Positions 9,467 to 17,720 of a DNA stretch of 64,000 nt are shown here, in pieces. Within the stretch, counting starts at the first letter, position 1. Each line of letters opens with the position of its first letter. A program made the position numbers and the translations under genes. A model generated the notes under the pieces. It was given only the letters and a program-made list of their open reading frames with translations, was not told the DNA's origin and made no database searches. The DNA comes from Thalassomonas sp. RHCl1. Lineage in GTDB: Bacteria > Pseudomonadota > Gammaproteobacteria > Enterobacterales > Alteromonadaceae. Location of the stretch: positions 1 through 64,000 of the forward strand of contig NZ_CANDNZ010000017.1 of assembly GCF_947387555.1 (NCBI RefSeq), read 5' to 3'.

Positions 9467-11464
9467 CTACTCCTGGTGACTTGCGTGATTTTCCGCCGCC
9501 ATCGACGCTTGTTCCGGACGATTAATCTCGGTGATAACAAACTCACCATTGCGGATCTCGAAGGTAAACAAGATCTCCTGTCCCACTTTCAGCTGACCGA
9601 TATCCAGCGCCTGAGCCAGGGTAAAGTCCAGGGTTGCCGGTCCCCGCTGCCATTTTTCAATGGCGCCGCGGCTGATATTGACCATGTTGCGGCCCGGCAT
9701 CAGCGAGTTGATAACCCCGGTAACCGTGGCCGAACTCACCTTTTGCTGTGGTTTCATTTGATGCTGACTGTGGTCCATTTCTCCCATCTGGTGCTGACTG
9801 TGATCCATTCCTCCCATCTGATGCTGGCTATGGTCCATTTCCCCCATCTGATGCTGGCTATGGTCCATTTCCCCCATCTGATGCTGACTGTGGTCCATTT
9901 CCCCCATCTGGTGCTGGCTATGGTCCATTTCCCCCATCTGATGCTGGCTATGGTCCATCGCCGCCATTCCCGCTTTCATGGCCGCCATGCCTTCGGTTTC
10001 CCCGGGAATGTGCATATTGCTGATTTGGTACTTGCCCCCGGCCATTTTCTCTATCTCAATATGTAAGGTTAAACCGATACTGAGCTTGGAAAAATCAACA
10101 GAGTCCGCCACGGTAAAATCCATGGTCATTACCGGCCAATCCCAGGCGTCAATCGCCTGATGTGTCAGATTTACCATGCGATGTCCCGACATCAATTCCC
10201 GAATAGTCGCTTCCACCCACACTTTAGTCGGCACCGCCGCCGCTTCTTGCGAAGACATCAGGCTCATACGTTTAAAATCAGAAGACTTACTTGATTCTGA
10301 ATCCAGCAGGAAATGGGCCGAACTGACCACCTGCTCTCCTGATGCCAGTCCGGAAAGGATCTCCACATGCTCACTATCAACCCGGCCAACTTTGACTTCG
10401 ATCGATTTAAAACTGCCTTGCCCTAATGCCAGGACCACACGGTCCTGGCTACCGGTACGGATCAGCGCTTCTTTCGGGATAATTAAGGCTTTTTCATCAC
10501 CGCCGGTATTGATTGCCACCTGGGCAAACATATTCGGCTTAAACTCCCCTTCTTCATTGCTAAAACGTAACCTGACCTTCACGGTACGGGTCTTGGGGTC
10601 TAAGGTCGGATAGACATAATCCACCTTACCCTGCCAGGTCTTACCCGGGATATAATCCAATGACATGGTTACTTCCGCGCCCTCTTTCACCCGGGCCGCC
10701 TGACGTTCAAAAACTTCGGCATCAACCCAGACTTCGGATAAATCGCCGATAGATAACATCATGGTACCGGGCTTAACAAAAAAACCTTCCCGGATATACA
10801 GGTTTTCAATCACGCCGTTTTGCGGCGCATAAAAAGTCACCGTCTGGCTGACCTTTTTGGTTTTTTTCAAACGGGCAATTGCTGCCGTCGGCAACTGCAG
10901 CGCCACTAAACGGTTTTCTGCCGCCTCAACCAGGCGGCGGTTTTTGCGATCCAGCGCCAACAATAACTCTTCCTGGGCGTTGACCAGCTCGGGAGAATAG
11001 ATTTGATACAGGGGCTGGCCTTTTTTCACCGGCTCGCCCACGGCTTTGACATAAAGCTTTTCTATCCAGCCGTCGACACGGGGATGAATATGCACCAGTT
11101 TATCTTCGTCATAACTGATATAACCAACGGTTTCTATCCGTCCCTGCAAGGCCTGATAGGCAACTTCTGCGGTGCGCACCCCCAGGTTATTGATAACATC
11201 GGGGGAAATACGTATGGTACCCGCCCCTTCATCCGGCCCGGAGCCGCCATCATCGTAGACGGGCACCAGATCCATGCCCATGGGGGATTTGCCCGGCTTA
11301 TCCCGTTTATAGTTGGCATCCATGGGGGCCACCCAATAAAGCGGCTTTTTTTCAACGCTGGCGGCGCTTTGCTCTGCCTCGGGCGCAGCGATAAAATGTG
11401 TGACCGCCAGGGTAGCTGCCGTGCCTAAAAGTACGCCTAAAGCGATTGGGGTAATATTTTTCAT
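9467..11464 (-). CDS. cusB: CusB-type periplasmic adaptor with two CusF-like modules and a Met/His repeat
   Basis: 665-residue membrane-fusion protein bridging CusA and CusC. Domains in order: N-terminal anchor or signal segment; a heavy-metal-binding motif (about 40-68, YWVAPMDANY...SPMGMDLVPVY); the adaptor hairpin, lipoyl and beta-barrel region; a CusF-like domain (about 415-488) with the full ligand set H435, W443, M446, M448 in CusF spacing; seven MDHSQHQM units (503-570); and a second CusF-like domain in which all four ligands are replaced (R, R, A, L). E. coli CusB is about 400 residues and CusF is a separate protein, so this is a large fusion. TTG at 11470 is an alternative start; ATG 11464 is preferred. 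It directly follows cusC. Confidence 0.92.
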   Translation of the reverse strand: MKNITPIALGVLLGTAATLAVTHFIAAPEAEQSAASVEKKPLYWVAPMDANYKRDKPGKSPMGMDLVPVYDDGGSGPDEGAGTIRISPDVINNLGVRTAEVAYQALQGRIETVGYISYDEDKLVHIHPRVDGWIEKLYVKAVGEPVKKGQPLYQIYSPELVNAQEELLLALDRKNRRLVEAAENRLVALQLPTAAIARLKKTKKVSQTVTFYAPQNGVIENLYIREGFFVKPGTMMLSIGDLSEVWVDAEVFERQAARVKEGAEVTMSLDYIPGKTWQGKVDYVYPTLDPKTRTVKVRLRFSNEEGEFKPNMFAQVAINTGGDEKALIIPKEALIRTGSQDRVVLALGQGSFKSIEVKVGRVDSEHVEILSGLASGEQVVSSAHFLLDSESSKSSDFKRMSLMSSQEAAAVPTKVWVEATIRELMSGHRMVNLTHQAIDAWDWPVMTMDFTVADSVDFSKLSIGLTLHIEIEKMAGGKYQISNMHIPGETEGMAAMKAGMAAMDHSQHQMGEMDHSQHQMGEMDHSQHQMGEMDHSQHQMGEMDHSQHQMGGMDHSQHQMGEMDHSQHQMKPQQKVSSATVTGVINSLMPGRNMVNISRGAIEKWQRGPATLDFTLAQALDIGQLKVGQEILFTFEIRNGEFVITEINRPEQASMAAENHASHQE
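9755..9958 (-). repeat. Seven 30-bp tandem repeats inside cusB
   Basis: Seven in-frame copies, exactly 30 bp apart, of a unit encoding MDHSQHQM plus a two-residue linker (GE, once GG). The copies differ by a few silent changes (for example CAG/CAT alternatives), so the array is partly diverged. Copy number could vary between strains by slippage. Confidence 0.95.
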
Positions 11465-11466
11465 GA

Positions 11467-12963
11467 TCAACTTACTCCACCTGCTGTTACAACAGAAGAT
11501 CTATTGGCCGGCACATGGCTTTGCCCGACCGCAACAGCATTAATAAACAGATAATTTAATTCAAGAATGGTTTTTTCGATGCCGACCCGAATGGCCAGAG
11601 CATCAATTTCGGCGTTAAGTTCGGCAATACGGGCGCGAACCACCTCGGCAAAGTCGCCATCATCGCTGGTGTAGGCGGTCAGACTGGCTTCCGCCTGCAG
11701 GTGAATTTGTGGCAGCAATTCATCCCGATATAAATAACTTCTTTGCTCCAGGCGCTTTAATTTTGCTTGACCGGCATAAAAAGCCGACATCAGCTGCCTT
11801 AGCAAGAGTAACTTTTCGGTTTTAATGGCTTCGCTTTTAAAAACCTCCGCCTGCACCAACTGATCCTGTCGGTTTTCGGTAAACAGCGGTAAATCAAAGG
11901 TCACCCCTACGGAAAAAAGATCCGCACGGTTATTGCCCATGGCATCATCTCCACGCAGGCCATAACTGGCATTCACGCCCCATTGTGGCAAATAGCTCTG
12001 TTTAGCCAACTTAATGCCCTGATCGGCCGCCTGGATTTTCTTATCAAAAACCGCCAGTGTCGGATGTGCCATCAATTCCCTGGCCAGCTGCTGCGCTGGG
12101 ATCTGCTGCTTGGCGCTTAGCAACTCAGCCCTGAGCAACTCAAGTTCGGGCATCTGTTTACCCAAAGAGATAACGCCGGATGAAAAGCTCCCGGGCAAAT
12201 CCGCCGGTAAAAAAGCCTGATTTAACTCCAGCCCCTCTTGATAGGCCAACAGCCATTGGTTGAGTTTTTGCTGATACACCAGCTGCTTCTGTTTTAGCTG
12301 TACCAGACGGTCTTCCAGCCGGGTTAATTCCAGCTGGGCGCGCACGATATCCTGCTGCCGGGTTTTCCCCAAAGCGGAAGAATAACTGGCCTGGGCAACA
12401 TCAGATAACTGCTCAAACAGGGCGTAGTTTTTTTCGATTAGGGCAATGCTTTCCTGAGCCAGATAGGCATCAAGCCACAAACTGCCGACGGTTACCGTCA
12501 CCTTGGCTTCGCGGTCGCGCCGTTGCAGCGGATATTGCTGGCTCTGGATAGTCAACTGTTGCTGTTTGATCTGCAAACTGTCACCGCGGGGAAACATCTG
12601 GCTGACACCAACTTTTAGCTGGGTCATGGCTTCCTGTTCAAAGTCAAACTTATCTGTGCCCAGGTTCGCCAGTGCCACGGAGACTTTAGGGTCCGGCAAG
12701 GTTGCGGAAAAGCGGCTCATGGATTCCAGTGCAGACTGCTGATAACGGCTGGCATTGAGCCAGGGATCATTGGCCAGCGCCCGCTTGATGGTTTGCTCAA
12801 AGGACAAAGGCTGTGTTGCCGCCTGGCCAGCTTCTTCGGCAAAACTTAACTGGCTGTTCAGGCTCAGGATAGCACCGGCAATAACTGTCCTGGCAAACAC
12901 CTTTAGCGGCACCGGTTTTGACACCAAAGGCACAGCTTTAAAGTACCGGGATAGAAAAGCCAT
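11467..12963 (-). CDS. cusC: TolC-family outer-membrane channel of the copper efflux system (CusC)
   Basis: 498-residue outer-membrane efflux protein with an N-terminal export signal and two OEP repeats of coiled-coil character (Gln/Leu/Ala-rich helices around residues 140-270 and 350-470). It would form the exit duct for CusBA. It overlaps the DUF411 gene by one base upstream and abuts cusB downstream, so it belongs to the operon. The signal lacks a clear lipobox, unlike E. coli CusC. Confidence 0.88.
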   Translation of the reverse strand: MAFLSRYFKAVPLVSKPVPLKVFARTVIAGAILSLNSQLSFAEEAGQAATQPLSFEQTIKRALANDPWLNASRYQQSALESMSRFSATLPDPKVSVALANLGTDKFDFEQEAMTQLKVGVSQMFPRGDSLQIKQQQLTIQSQQYPLQRRDREAKVTVTVGSLWLDAYLAQESIALIEKNYALFEQLSDVAQASYSSALGKTRQQDIVRAQLELTRLEDRLVQLKQKQLVYQQKLNQWLLAYQEGLELNQAFLPADLPGSFSSGVISLGKQMPELELLRAELLSAKQQIPAQQLARELMAHPTLAVFDKKIQAADQGIKLAKQSYLPQWGVNASYGLRGDDAMGNNRADLFSVGVTFDLPLFTENRQDQLVQAEVFKSEAIKTEKLLLLRQLMSAFYAGQAKLKRLEQRSYLYRDELLPQIHLQAEASLTAYTSDDGDFAEVVRARIAELNAEIDALAIRVGIEKTILELNYLFINAVAVGQSHVPANRSSVVTAGGVS

Positions 12964-13520
12964 CAGAACTGCTCCCGGTAAGTATTTACTTTGGCATAAA
13001 CTTCCGAGCTACCGTCTCCTTTTAGTAATAAGATCTGGTACGGCATAAATTGCTCCCCCACTTCCATACCCGGACTGCCCACCGGCATAGCAGGTACTGC
13101 CAGGCCTAAAACCTGATCGCTTTTTTCACGCCCCGCTCTTTCACTGAGAAATTGTTGGATATATTTCGCCGGAATATGGCCTTCAAAAATATAGCCCTGC
13201 TCTGATACTGCGGTATGACAGGAGTGGTACCTGGGGTTAATGCCCTGCTCTACTTTAAAAGCAGACAAGGCATCGTGATTATAAACACGGGAAGAAAAGC
13301 CCGTTTCATTGGCATGGTCGATCCATTTCTGGCAACAGCCGCAAGATTCCCGTTTATAAACCTTTAATTCCGGCAGGCTCACCACTTTTTCGGCCTTTAC
13401 TGCTGCCTCCTGCGTTGGCGGCAATTCGCTCACCTCACTGCAGGCGCCAAGCACTAAAAAAGCTGATACGGCGAAACCATATCGCACAACTGAAGGTAAA
13501 AATTTTGCACTAAAAAACAT
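12963..13520 (-). CDS. DUF411 metal-binding lipoprotein
   Basis: 185-residue protein with a lipoprotein signal (lipobox LGAC, Cys27), followed by a DUF411 domain: YKRESCGCCQKWIDH, HSCHT and MPVGSPGME. DUF411 proteins are usually found with copper-resistance genes, and their conserved Cys pairs suggest metal binding in the periplasm. ATG 13520 was chosen because AGGAG lies 6 nt upstream; an in-frame ATG at 13553 would place 11 residues before the signal peptide. The stop overlaps the first base of cusC. Confidence 0.88.
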   Translation of the reverse strand: MFFSAKFLPSVVRYGFAVSAFLVLGACSEVSELPPTQEAAVKAEKVVSLPELKVYKRESCGCCQKWIDHANETGFSSRVYNHDALSAFKVEQGINPRYHSCHTAVSEQGYIFEGHIPAKYIQQFLSERAGREKSDQVLGLAVPAMPVGSPGMEVGEQFMPYQILLLKGDGSSEVYAKVNTYREQF

Positions 13521-13600
13521 AATATCTCCTGCGCGCCATTTCCCGGTAAACAAAACCAGGTAAGCATTACCCGGGAAAGCAATAATCAGCGCTATTTTCC

Positions 13601-13633
13601 AGCTGGCAGGCCTGAATTTTTCAGGCTGACAGC
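13601..13633. repeat. Stem-loop between CopL-like and DUF411 genes
   Basis: GCCTGA-ATTTT-TCAGGC forms the inner stem, and flanking GCTGGCA/TGACAGC extends it with one mismatch. No T-run follows on either strand, so it may be a processing or attenuation structure rather than a terminator. Confidence 0.35.
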
Positions 13634-13716
13634 AATTAACATAAAGGAGTTAAACTCCACTAAATACATCGAACTGGTATTGATTATCCGCCGAATTAAA
13701 GACGGATCTATGCTAA

Positions 13717-14070
13717 TTAGCTGGCAATAGGAGGATAATAAGGAGAGTTGGGGGGTTGGCTTATCGCAGGAAAAGCCCGCTCCCTGAGGGTTTCGGATAG
13801 CAGGGCCAGAGATTTAACTTGCGGGGCAGCCGCTAATGAAGCGGACAGGCATCCCCCCATAGGGCACTGGCATTCGGGATCGCAACAATCAGACATCATT
13901 TGTTCATGACTGTCAGCTGCGCTGTCCATATGCGCCATCGGCATGTCCATATCCATCGACATGGCATGGTGACTAGTTTCCATCTCAGAGCAAGGCATAG
14001 CAATCGCCAGAGTCGCCTGACCGATAAGGGTCAGCAACAACAGGGTCACTATTATTAGCTTGCTTTTCAT
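13717..14070 (-). CDS. Small His/Met/Cys-rich periplasmic protein (CopL/DUF2946-like)
   Basis: 117-residue protein with a signal peptide (about 1-24) and a short region rich in metal ligands: HHAMSMDMDMPMAHMD followed by CCDPECQCPMGGC. The C-terminal third is plain and proline-rich. The composition and position ahead of copper-export genes resemble CopL-type leader proteins, but the resemblance is compositional. TTG at 14073 precedes the ATG at 14070; no good ribosome-binding site is visible for either. It probably buffers copper or silver in the periplasm and is likely the first gene of the cus operon. Confidence 0.7.
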   Translation of the reverse strand: MKSKLIIVTLLLLTLIGQATLAIAMPCSEMETSHHAMSMDMDMPMAHMDSAADSHEQMMSDCCDPECQCPMGGCLSASLAAAPQVKSLALLSETLRERAFPAISQPPNSPYYPPIAS

Positions 14071-14134
14071 CAAAGGAACTCATTCATTGGCTTAAATCGG
14101 GATCAGCATAAAGGATAGCGCCGGAGAATGCCAT

Positions 14135-14165
14135 AAAATATTGACGAGGACTTATGCTAAATCAA
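14135..14165 (-). promoter_or_regulatory. Candidate MerR-type promoter of the copper operon
   Basis: On the minus strand TTGATT and TATTTT are separated by 19 bp, the over-long spacing used by MerR/CueR-activated promoters. The spacer has only weak dyad symmetry, and no merR-type gene is in the window. The call rests mainly on spacing and gene context. Confidence 0.3.
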
Positions 14166-14192
14166 GGTCCGGCCCGGCACTTGGTTTTGAGA

Positions 14193-15212
14193 CTAGCGCT
14201 TAATAATAAAAGGGCTCACCAGCTCGCTCAACATGGCGACATGGTCATCCCTATCGTTTAACGCTTTGATGTAATGGTACTTATCTCCACCGGCTTCCAT
14301 GAAGATCTCGCGGTTTTCACTTTCCAGCTCTTCCAGGGTTTCCAGGCAATCGGCACTAAAAGCCGGGCTCATGATGGCGATATGTTTACTGCCTGCTGCC
14401 GGTAGCGACTCCAGGGTAGCATCGGTATAAGGCTGCAGCCATTCGGCTTTACCAAAGCGCGACTGGAAGGTCATGATATAATCTTCCTGTGCCAGGTTCA
14501 GGTTTTCCACCAACAATTGCGTGGTTTTAGCGCAAAAATCATAATAGGGATCGCCCCATTGCTGGAAAGCTTTCGGCATACCGTGGTAGGAAAGCACCAG
14601 TTTATCCGGCTTACCGTGGGCGGCGATATGCTCGCGTACCGTGTTCGCCAGGGCATCGATATACTCAGGATTATCATGATAGCTGCTGAGAAAATGTAAA
14701 CTCGGTACCCAGCGCCAGCGTTTTACCTCTTTGGTGACGGCATCAAAAGTTGAACCGGTTGTCGGTCCGGCATATTGCGGATACAGCGGCAGCACGACAA
14801 TATTATCCACACCGGCCTGCTGGAACTTTTGCAGAGCCGATGCAATAGAGGGTTTGCCATAACGCATGGCAAAATCTACCAGCACATCGTCGCCGTATTG
14901 CTCAGCCAGGCGTGCCGCCACTTTGTCTTTTTGTTTTTTGGTGATCACCACCAGGGGGGCTCCCTGCTCGGTCCAGATACTCTTGTATAACTTGGCGGAC
15001 TTTGCCGGACGCACCCTTAAGATAATACCGTGTAAGATAATCAGCCACACCAGGCGGGGAATTTCCACAACCCTGGGATCAGACAGGAATTCTGCCAGAT
15101 AACGCCTTAATGCCCCGGCATTGGGCTCATCCGGCGATCCCAGGTTCGTTAACAAGACGCCGGTACGCGGTTTTTGCTGGCTGTAGCTGATTTCTCCGGT
15201 AAATCGTGACAT
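14193..15212 (-). CDS. hemH: Ferrochelatase
   Basis: 339-residue enzyme inserting Fe(II) into protoporphyrin IX, the last step of heme synthesis, at the inner face of the membrane. Family motifs are present: VLLTNLGSPDEP near the N terminus, LSYHGMPK with the metal-binding His, FQSRFGKAEWLQPYT, and SPAFSADCLETLEEL with the catalytic Glu. Length is typical. Its position next to the cytochrome c maturation genes fits a heme supply role. A modest GAGAG site precedes the ATG. Confidence 0.96.
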   Translation of the reverse strand: MSRFTGEISYSQQKPRTGVLLTNLGSPDEPNAGALRRYLAEFLSDPRVVEIPRLVWLIILHGIILRVRPAKSAKLYKSIWTEQGAPLVVITKKQKDKVAARLAEQYGDDVLVDFAMRYGKPSIASALQKFQQAGVDNIVVLPLYPQYAGPTTGSTFDAVTKEVKRWRWVPSLHFLSSYHDNPEYIDALANTVREHIAAHGKPDKLVLSYHGMPKAFQQWGDPYYDFCAKTTQLLVENLNLAQEDYIMTFQSRFGKAEWLQPYTDATLESLPAAGSKHIAIMSPAFSADCLETLEELESENREIFMEAGGDKYHYIKALNDRDDHVAMLSELVSPFIIKR

Positions 15213-15302
15213 TTTACTCTCTGTTAATATTGTTATCTGTTATTCGTTGCGGCGGAAAACTAAAGATATCCGGCTCCCCTGAACACCCGGCTTTGAAGAA
15301 AA

Positions 15303-15890
15303 CTAAAGCGCGGCTTCAATTGCCTGGATAAACTCGGCATCGTCCGGGGTCACCCGGCTGTTGAAATGCTTAATACGCTTGCCGTTACTGCTGATCAGAT
15401 ATTTATAGAAATTCCATTTAGGTGAAGTTGTCTTATCCGCCAAATGTTTAAAAATGGGATGGGCATCACTGCCGCGGACATTGATGGTTTGTAACATAGG
15501 AAAGGTCACGCCATAGTTAACGAAACATACTTTAGCGGTATCTTTTTCCTCATCCTCTTCCTGGAAAAAATCGTCGGAAGGAAAGCCCAGCACCACCAGC
15601 CCTTGTGACTGATATTTTTTATGTATGGCTTCAAGCCCCTTAAATTGCGGGGTAAAGCCGCAATGACTGGCGGTATTGACGATCAGCACAGGCTTGCCTG
15701 CGGTCAGTTCACATAAATCCAGCTGCACCTGGGAGTGAAGCCTGCGTATGGTATATTGCAGAAACGGTGCGCAATCGCTGGTATGAGAAATGCCCGATGG
15801 CGGCAGCGGTGACTCTTGCGGCCGCGCCGAAAGCGCTGTGCTTAGCAACAGACTTGCTGCCAGCAAAGTGGAAAGAAACAATTTAAACAT
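15303..15890 (-). CDS. Exported glutathione peroxidase-family protein
   Basis: 195 residues with an N-terminal signal peptide (about 1-22), so probably periplasmic. The peroxidatic Cys77 sits in NTASHCGFTPQ, and W159-N160 in WNFYKYL are conserved. The usual FPCNQF motif is FPSDDF here (103-108), so the Gln of the catalytic tetrad is replaced by Asp107. Cys122 might act as a resolving cysteine. It would reduce hydroperoxides using thioredoxin or another thiol. It lies between ccmI and hemH with gaps of about 85-90 bp, so it may have its own transcript. Confidence 0.88.
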   Translation of the reverse strand: MFKLFLSTLLAASLLLSTALSARPQESPLPPSGISHTSDCAPFLQYTIRRLHSQVQLDLCELTAGKPVLIVNTASHCGFTPQFKGLEAIHKKYQSQGLVVLGFPSDDFFQEEDEEKDTAKVCFVNYGVTFPMLQTINVRGSDAHPIFKHLADKTTSPKWNFYKYLISSNGKRIKHFNSRVTPDDAEFIQAIEAAL

Positions 15891-15924
15891 TAACCCTAAT
15901 CCTGAGTAAAATCCCGTAAACGCT

Positions 15925-15959
15925 GCCGGTAAGCAATCAGCAGTATCATCCTTACCGGC
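15925..15959 (-). terminator. Candidate stem-loop after ccmI
   Basis: GCCGGTAAG and CTTACCGGC form a 9-bp stem with a 17-nt loop between ccmI and the peroxidase gene. Only a short T stretch follows on the minus strand, so termination may be partial. Confidence 0.4.
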
Positions 15960-15973
15960 TATTATGCCTTTGC

Positions 15974-17227
15974 TTACGACTCGGGCACAAGGGTATTTAT
16001 GGTCAGGTCGATGGCATCACTGCTGGCAACGCTGATGTCTTTAAGCTCCCCGGTATAATCGCCGGGTTTAATGCCGACCCCGCCCAGGTTGGACACTACG
16101 GCATAAAGGTTGACCGATTCGACGCTGCTTAAGGTCATTTGCGGATTCATCGCCTGGGAATCGTTCAGTACTACCGTGGTCGGCAAGTCACTGGCGCGGA
16201 TCTTCACCGCCGCCAGCGGCATTCTCGGACCGTTTGCCGGGATGGCATAAACAAAAACGGTTTTATCTTCTCCCTGGCTCAGCTGCTGGCGGATATCATC
16301 CGTCAGGTTAACGTTCAATACCAGCTGCGAACCTGATACAGCAGCTTCAGGTACGGTTTCTCCGGCTGCCGCCATACGGCTTTTGGCTTCATCAATTGCT
16401 CCCTGCAACGCCTGGACATTGACATTGTTGCCTCCCAGGTTCACCACTTTTTGCCAGTAACCAATGGCATCGCCATAGTTCTCGCCGATAAAATGATTAA
16501 GTCCCAACAGAATGTTAGTGGAAGGATCATTGGGATCCAAAGCCAGGGCTTTATCGATCAAGGCCTGGATCGGTTCATTGATTTGCTGGTTATTCTGATA
16601 GAACATCGCCTGGGCTTTGGCTCCCAGGATATCCGCATGTTCTCCTTCAATCGCCATCACCTGGTCAAAAGCCGCTAAGGCACCGCTAAAGTCGCCCAGG
16701 CCGATGGACGCCTGGCCTAAGTTATACCAGGCCTGGGAGTTTTGCGGCTCCTGCTCGGTCAGCTGTTTCAGCTGCTTCAGGCGCACCATCATCTGCTGTT
16801 CGCTGTTTAAGCCCTCATGCCCCTGGCTTTTGGCAGACATGGCCGGCTGCGACAGCTGCTCATACGCACCATTTTTCAGGTATAAGGCAAAACTAAAGCC
16901 CAATACGAACACCGTCAGCACCATGGGCCAGACAACCGACAACGGCTTCTCGGCGGTAAGCACAGGCTCACCGGCATTTTCTTCGATATCCTGCAGTAAA
17001 CTCTTATCCAGTTCTTCCAACAGGTATTGATAGTTTTCCTGGTCTATACCACCTTCGGCATAGTCTTTTTCGATTTCCGCTTTATGCTCATGATAGAGGC
17101 GAACATTGGTTTCATCACGGACACTTTTTGCTGTACTCGGTGCGTTGATATTACTGCGCAAATAATGACCCCAGATCACGGCCAGCAACAATAATAACAA
17201 TACGACTATGGTAATAATAACTTCCAT
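15974..17227 (-). CDS. ccmI: Cytochrome c maturation protein CcmI
   Basis: 417 residues: one N-terminal membrane helix (about 3-22), a cytoplasmic leucine-zipper-like segment, a second helix (about 100-117), then TPR repeats (about 145-280) and a C-terminal domain. CcmI holds the apocytochrome c C terminus and hands it to the CcmFH heme lyase. It is encoded immediately after ccmH (5-bp gap), completing the minus-strand ccmFGHI operon. Confidence 0.9.
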   Translation of the reverse strand: MEVIITIVVLLLLLLAVIWGHYLRSNINAPSTAKSVRDETNVRLYHEHKAEIEKDYAEGGIDQENYQYLLEELDKSLLQDIEENAGEPVLTAEKPLSVVWPMVLTVFVLGFSFALYLKNGAYEQLSQPAMSAKSQGHEGLNSEQQMMVRLKQLKQLTEQEPQNSQAWYNLGQASIGLGDFSGALAAFDQVMAIEGEHADILGAKAQAMFYQNNQQINEPIQALIDKALALDPNDPSTNILLGLNHFIGENYGDAIGYWQKVVNLGGNNVNVQALQGAIDEAKSRMAAAGETVPEAAVSGSQLVLNVNLTDDIRQQLSQGEDKTVFVYAIPANGPRMPLAAVKIRASDLPTTVVLNDSQAMNPQMTLSSVESVNLYAVVSNLGGVGIKPGDYTGELKDISVASSDAIDLTINTLVPES

Positions 17228-17232
17228 AATAT

Positions 17233-17715
17233 CTAATCTTTTAAAATTTGTTTCAGTTTATCTTGCTGTTCGGCAGACAAGGCTTGTTTTTCTTTCACCT
17301 GAGGTTTGCGGCGAAGAATATAAATAATCACCCCGACTCCCAGCAACAATAAAATCGCCGGGCCAAACCACAAAATATATGTGGTGTTGTTGACTTTGGG
17401 GCGGTAGAGCACAAACTCGCCGTAACGGTCGACCATGTAGTTCATGATCTCCATATCCGACTTGCCTTCATGTAAAAGGTTGTAAACCTGACGACGCAGG
17501 TCGGCGGCTATCGGTGAATTGGAATCTATCAGATTCTGGTTCTGGCATTTGGGACAGCGCAACTCTTTGGTGAGCTCCTGATATCTTTTCTCAGTAACCT
17601 CATCGCGAAATTCATAGGTATCGACCGGGCTCGCCTGTGCGCTGCCCAGTAAAAACGCACCTAAAAGCATAAAGACAGAAAATAAAACCTTGCTGTTTTT
17701 AAATAAAGTCAACAT
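17233..17715 (-). CDS. ccmH: Cytochrome c maturation thiol-reductase CcmH
   Basis: 160 residues with a signal peptide, the LRCPKCQNQN motif (the LRCxxC active site that reduces the CxxCH disulfide of apocytochrome c), a three-helix domain and a C-terminal membrane anchor. The ATG at 17715 is preferred over GTG at 17721 because GGGAG lies 9 nt upstream. It overlaps or abuts the end of ccmG. Confidence 0.93.
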   Translation of the reverse strand: MLTLFKNSKVLFSVFMLLGAFLLGSAQASPVDTYEFRDEVTEKRYQELTKELRCPKCQNQNLIDSNSPIAADLRRQVYNLLHEGKSDMEIMNYMVDRYGEFVLYRPKVNNTTYILWFGPAILLLLGVGVIIYILRRKPQVKEKQALSAEQQDKLKQILKD

Positions 17716-17720
17716 CTGCA

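Noticed and set aside
9748-10023. Open frame on the plus strand with a repeated Pro/Ser/Asp/Gly/Tyr pattern
   Set aside because: It is the antisense shadow of the MDHSQHQM repeats of cusB; the periodicity comes from the real gene.
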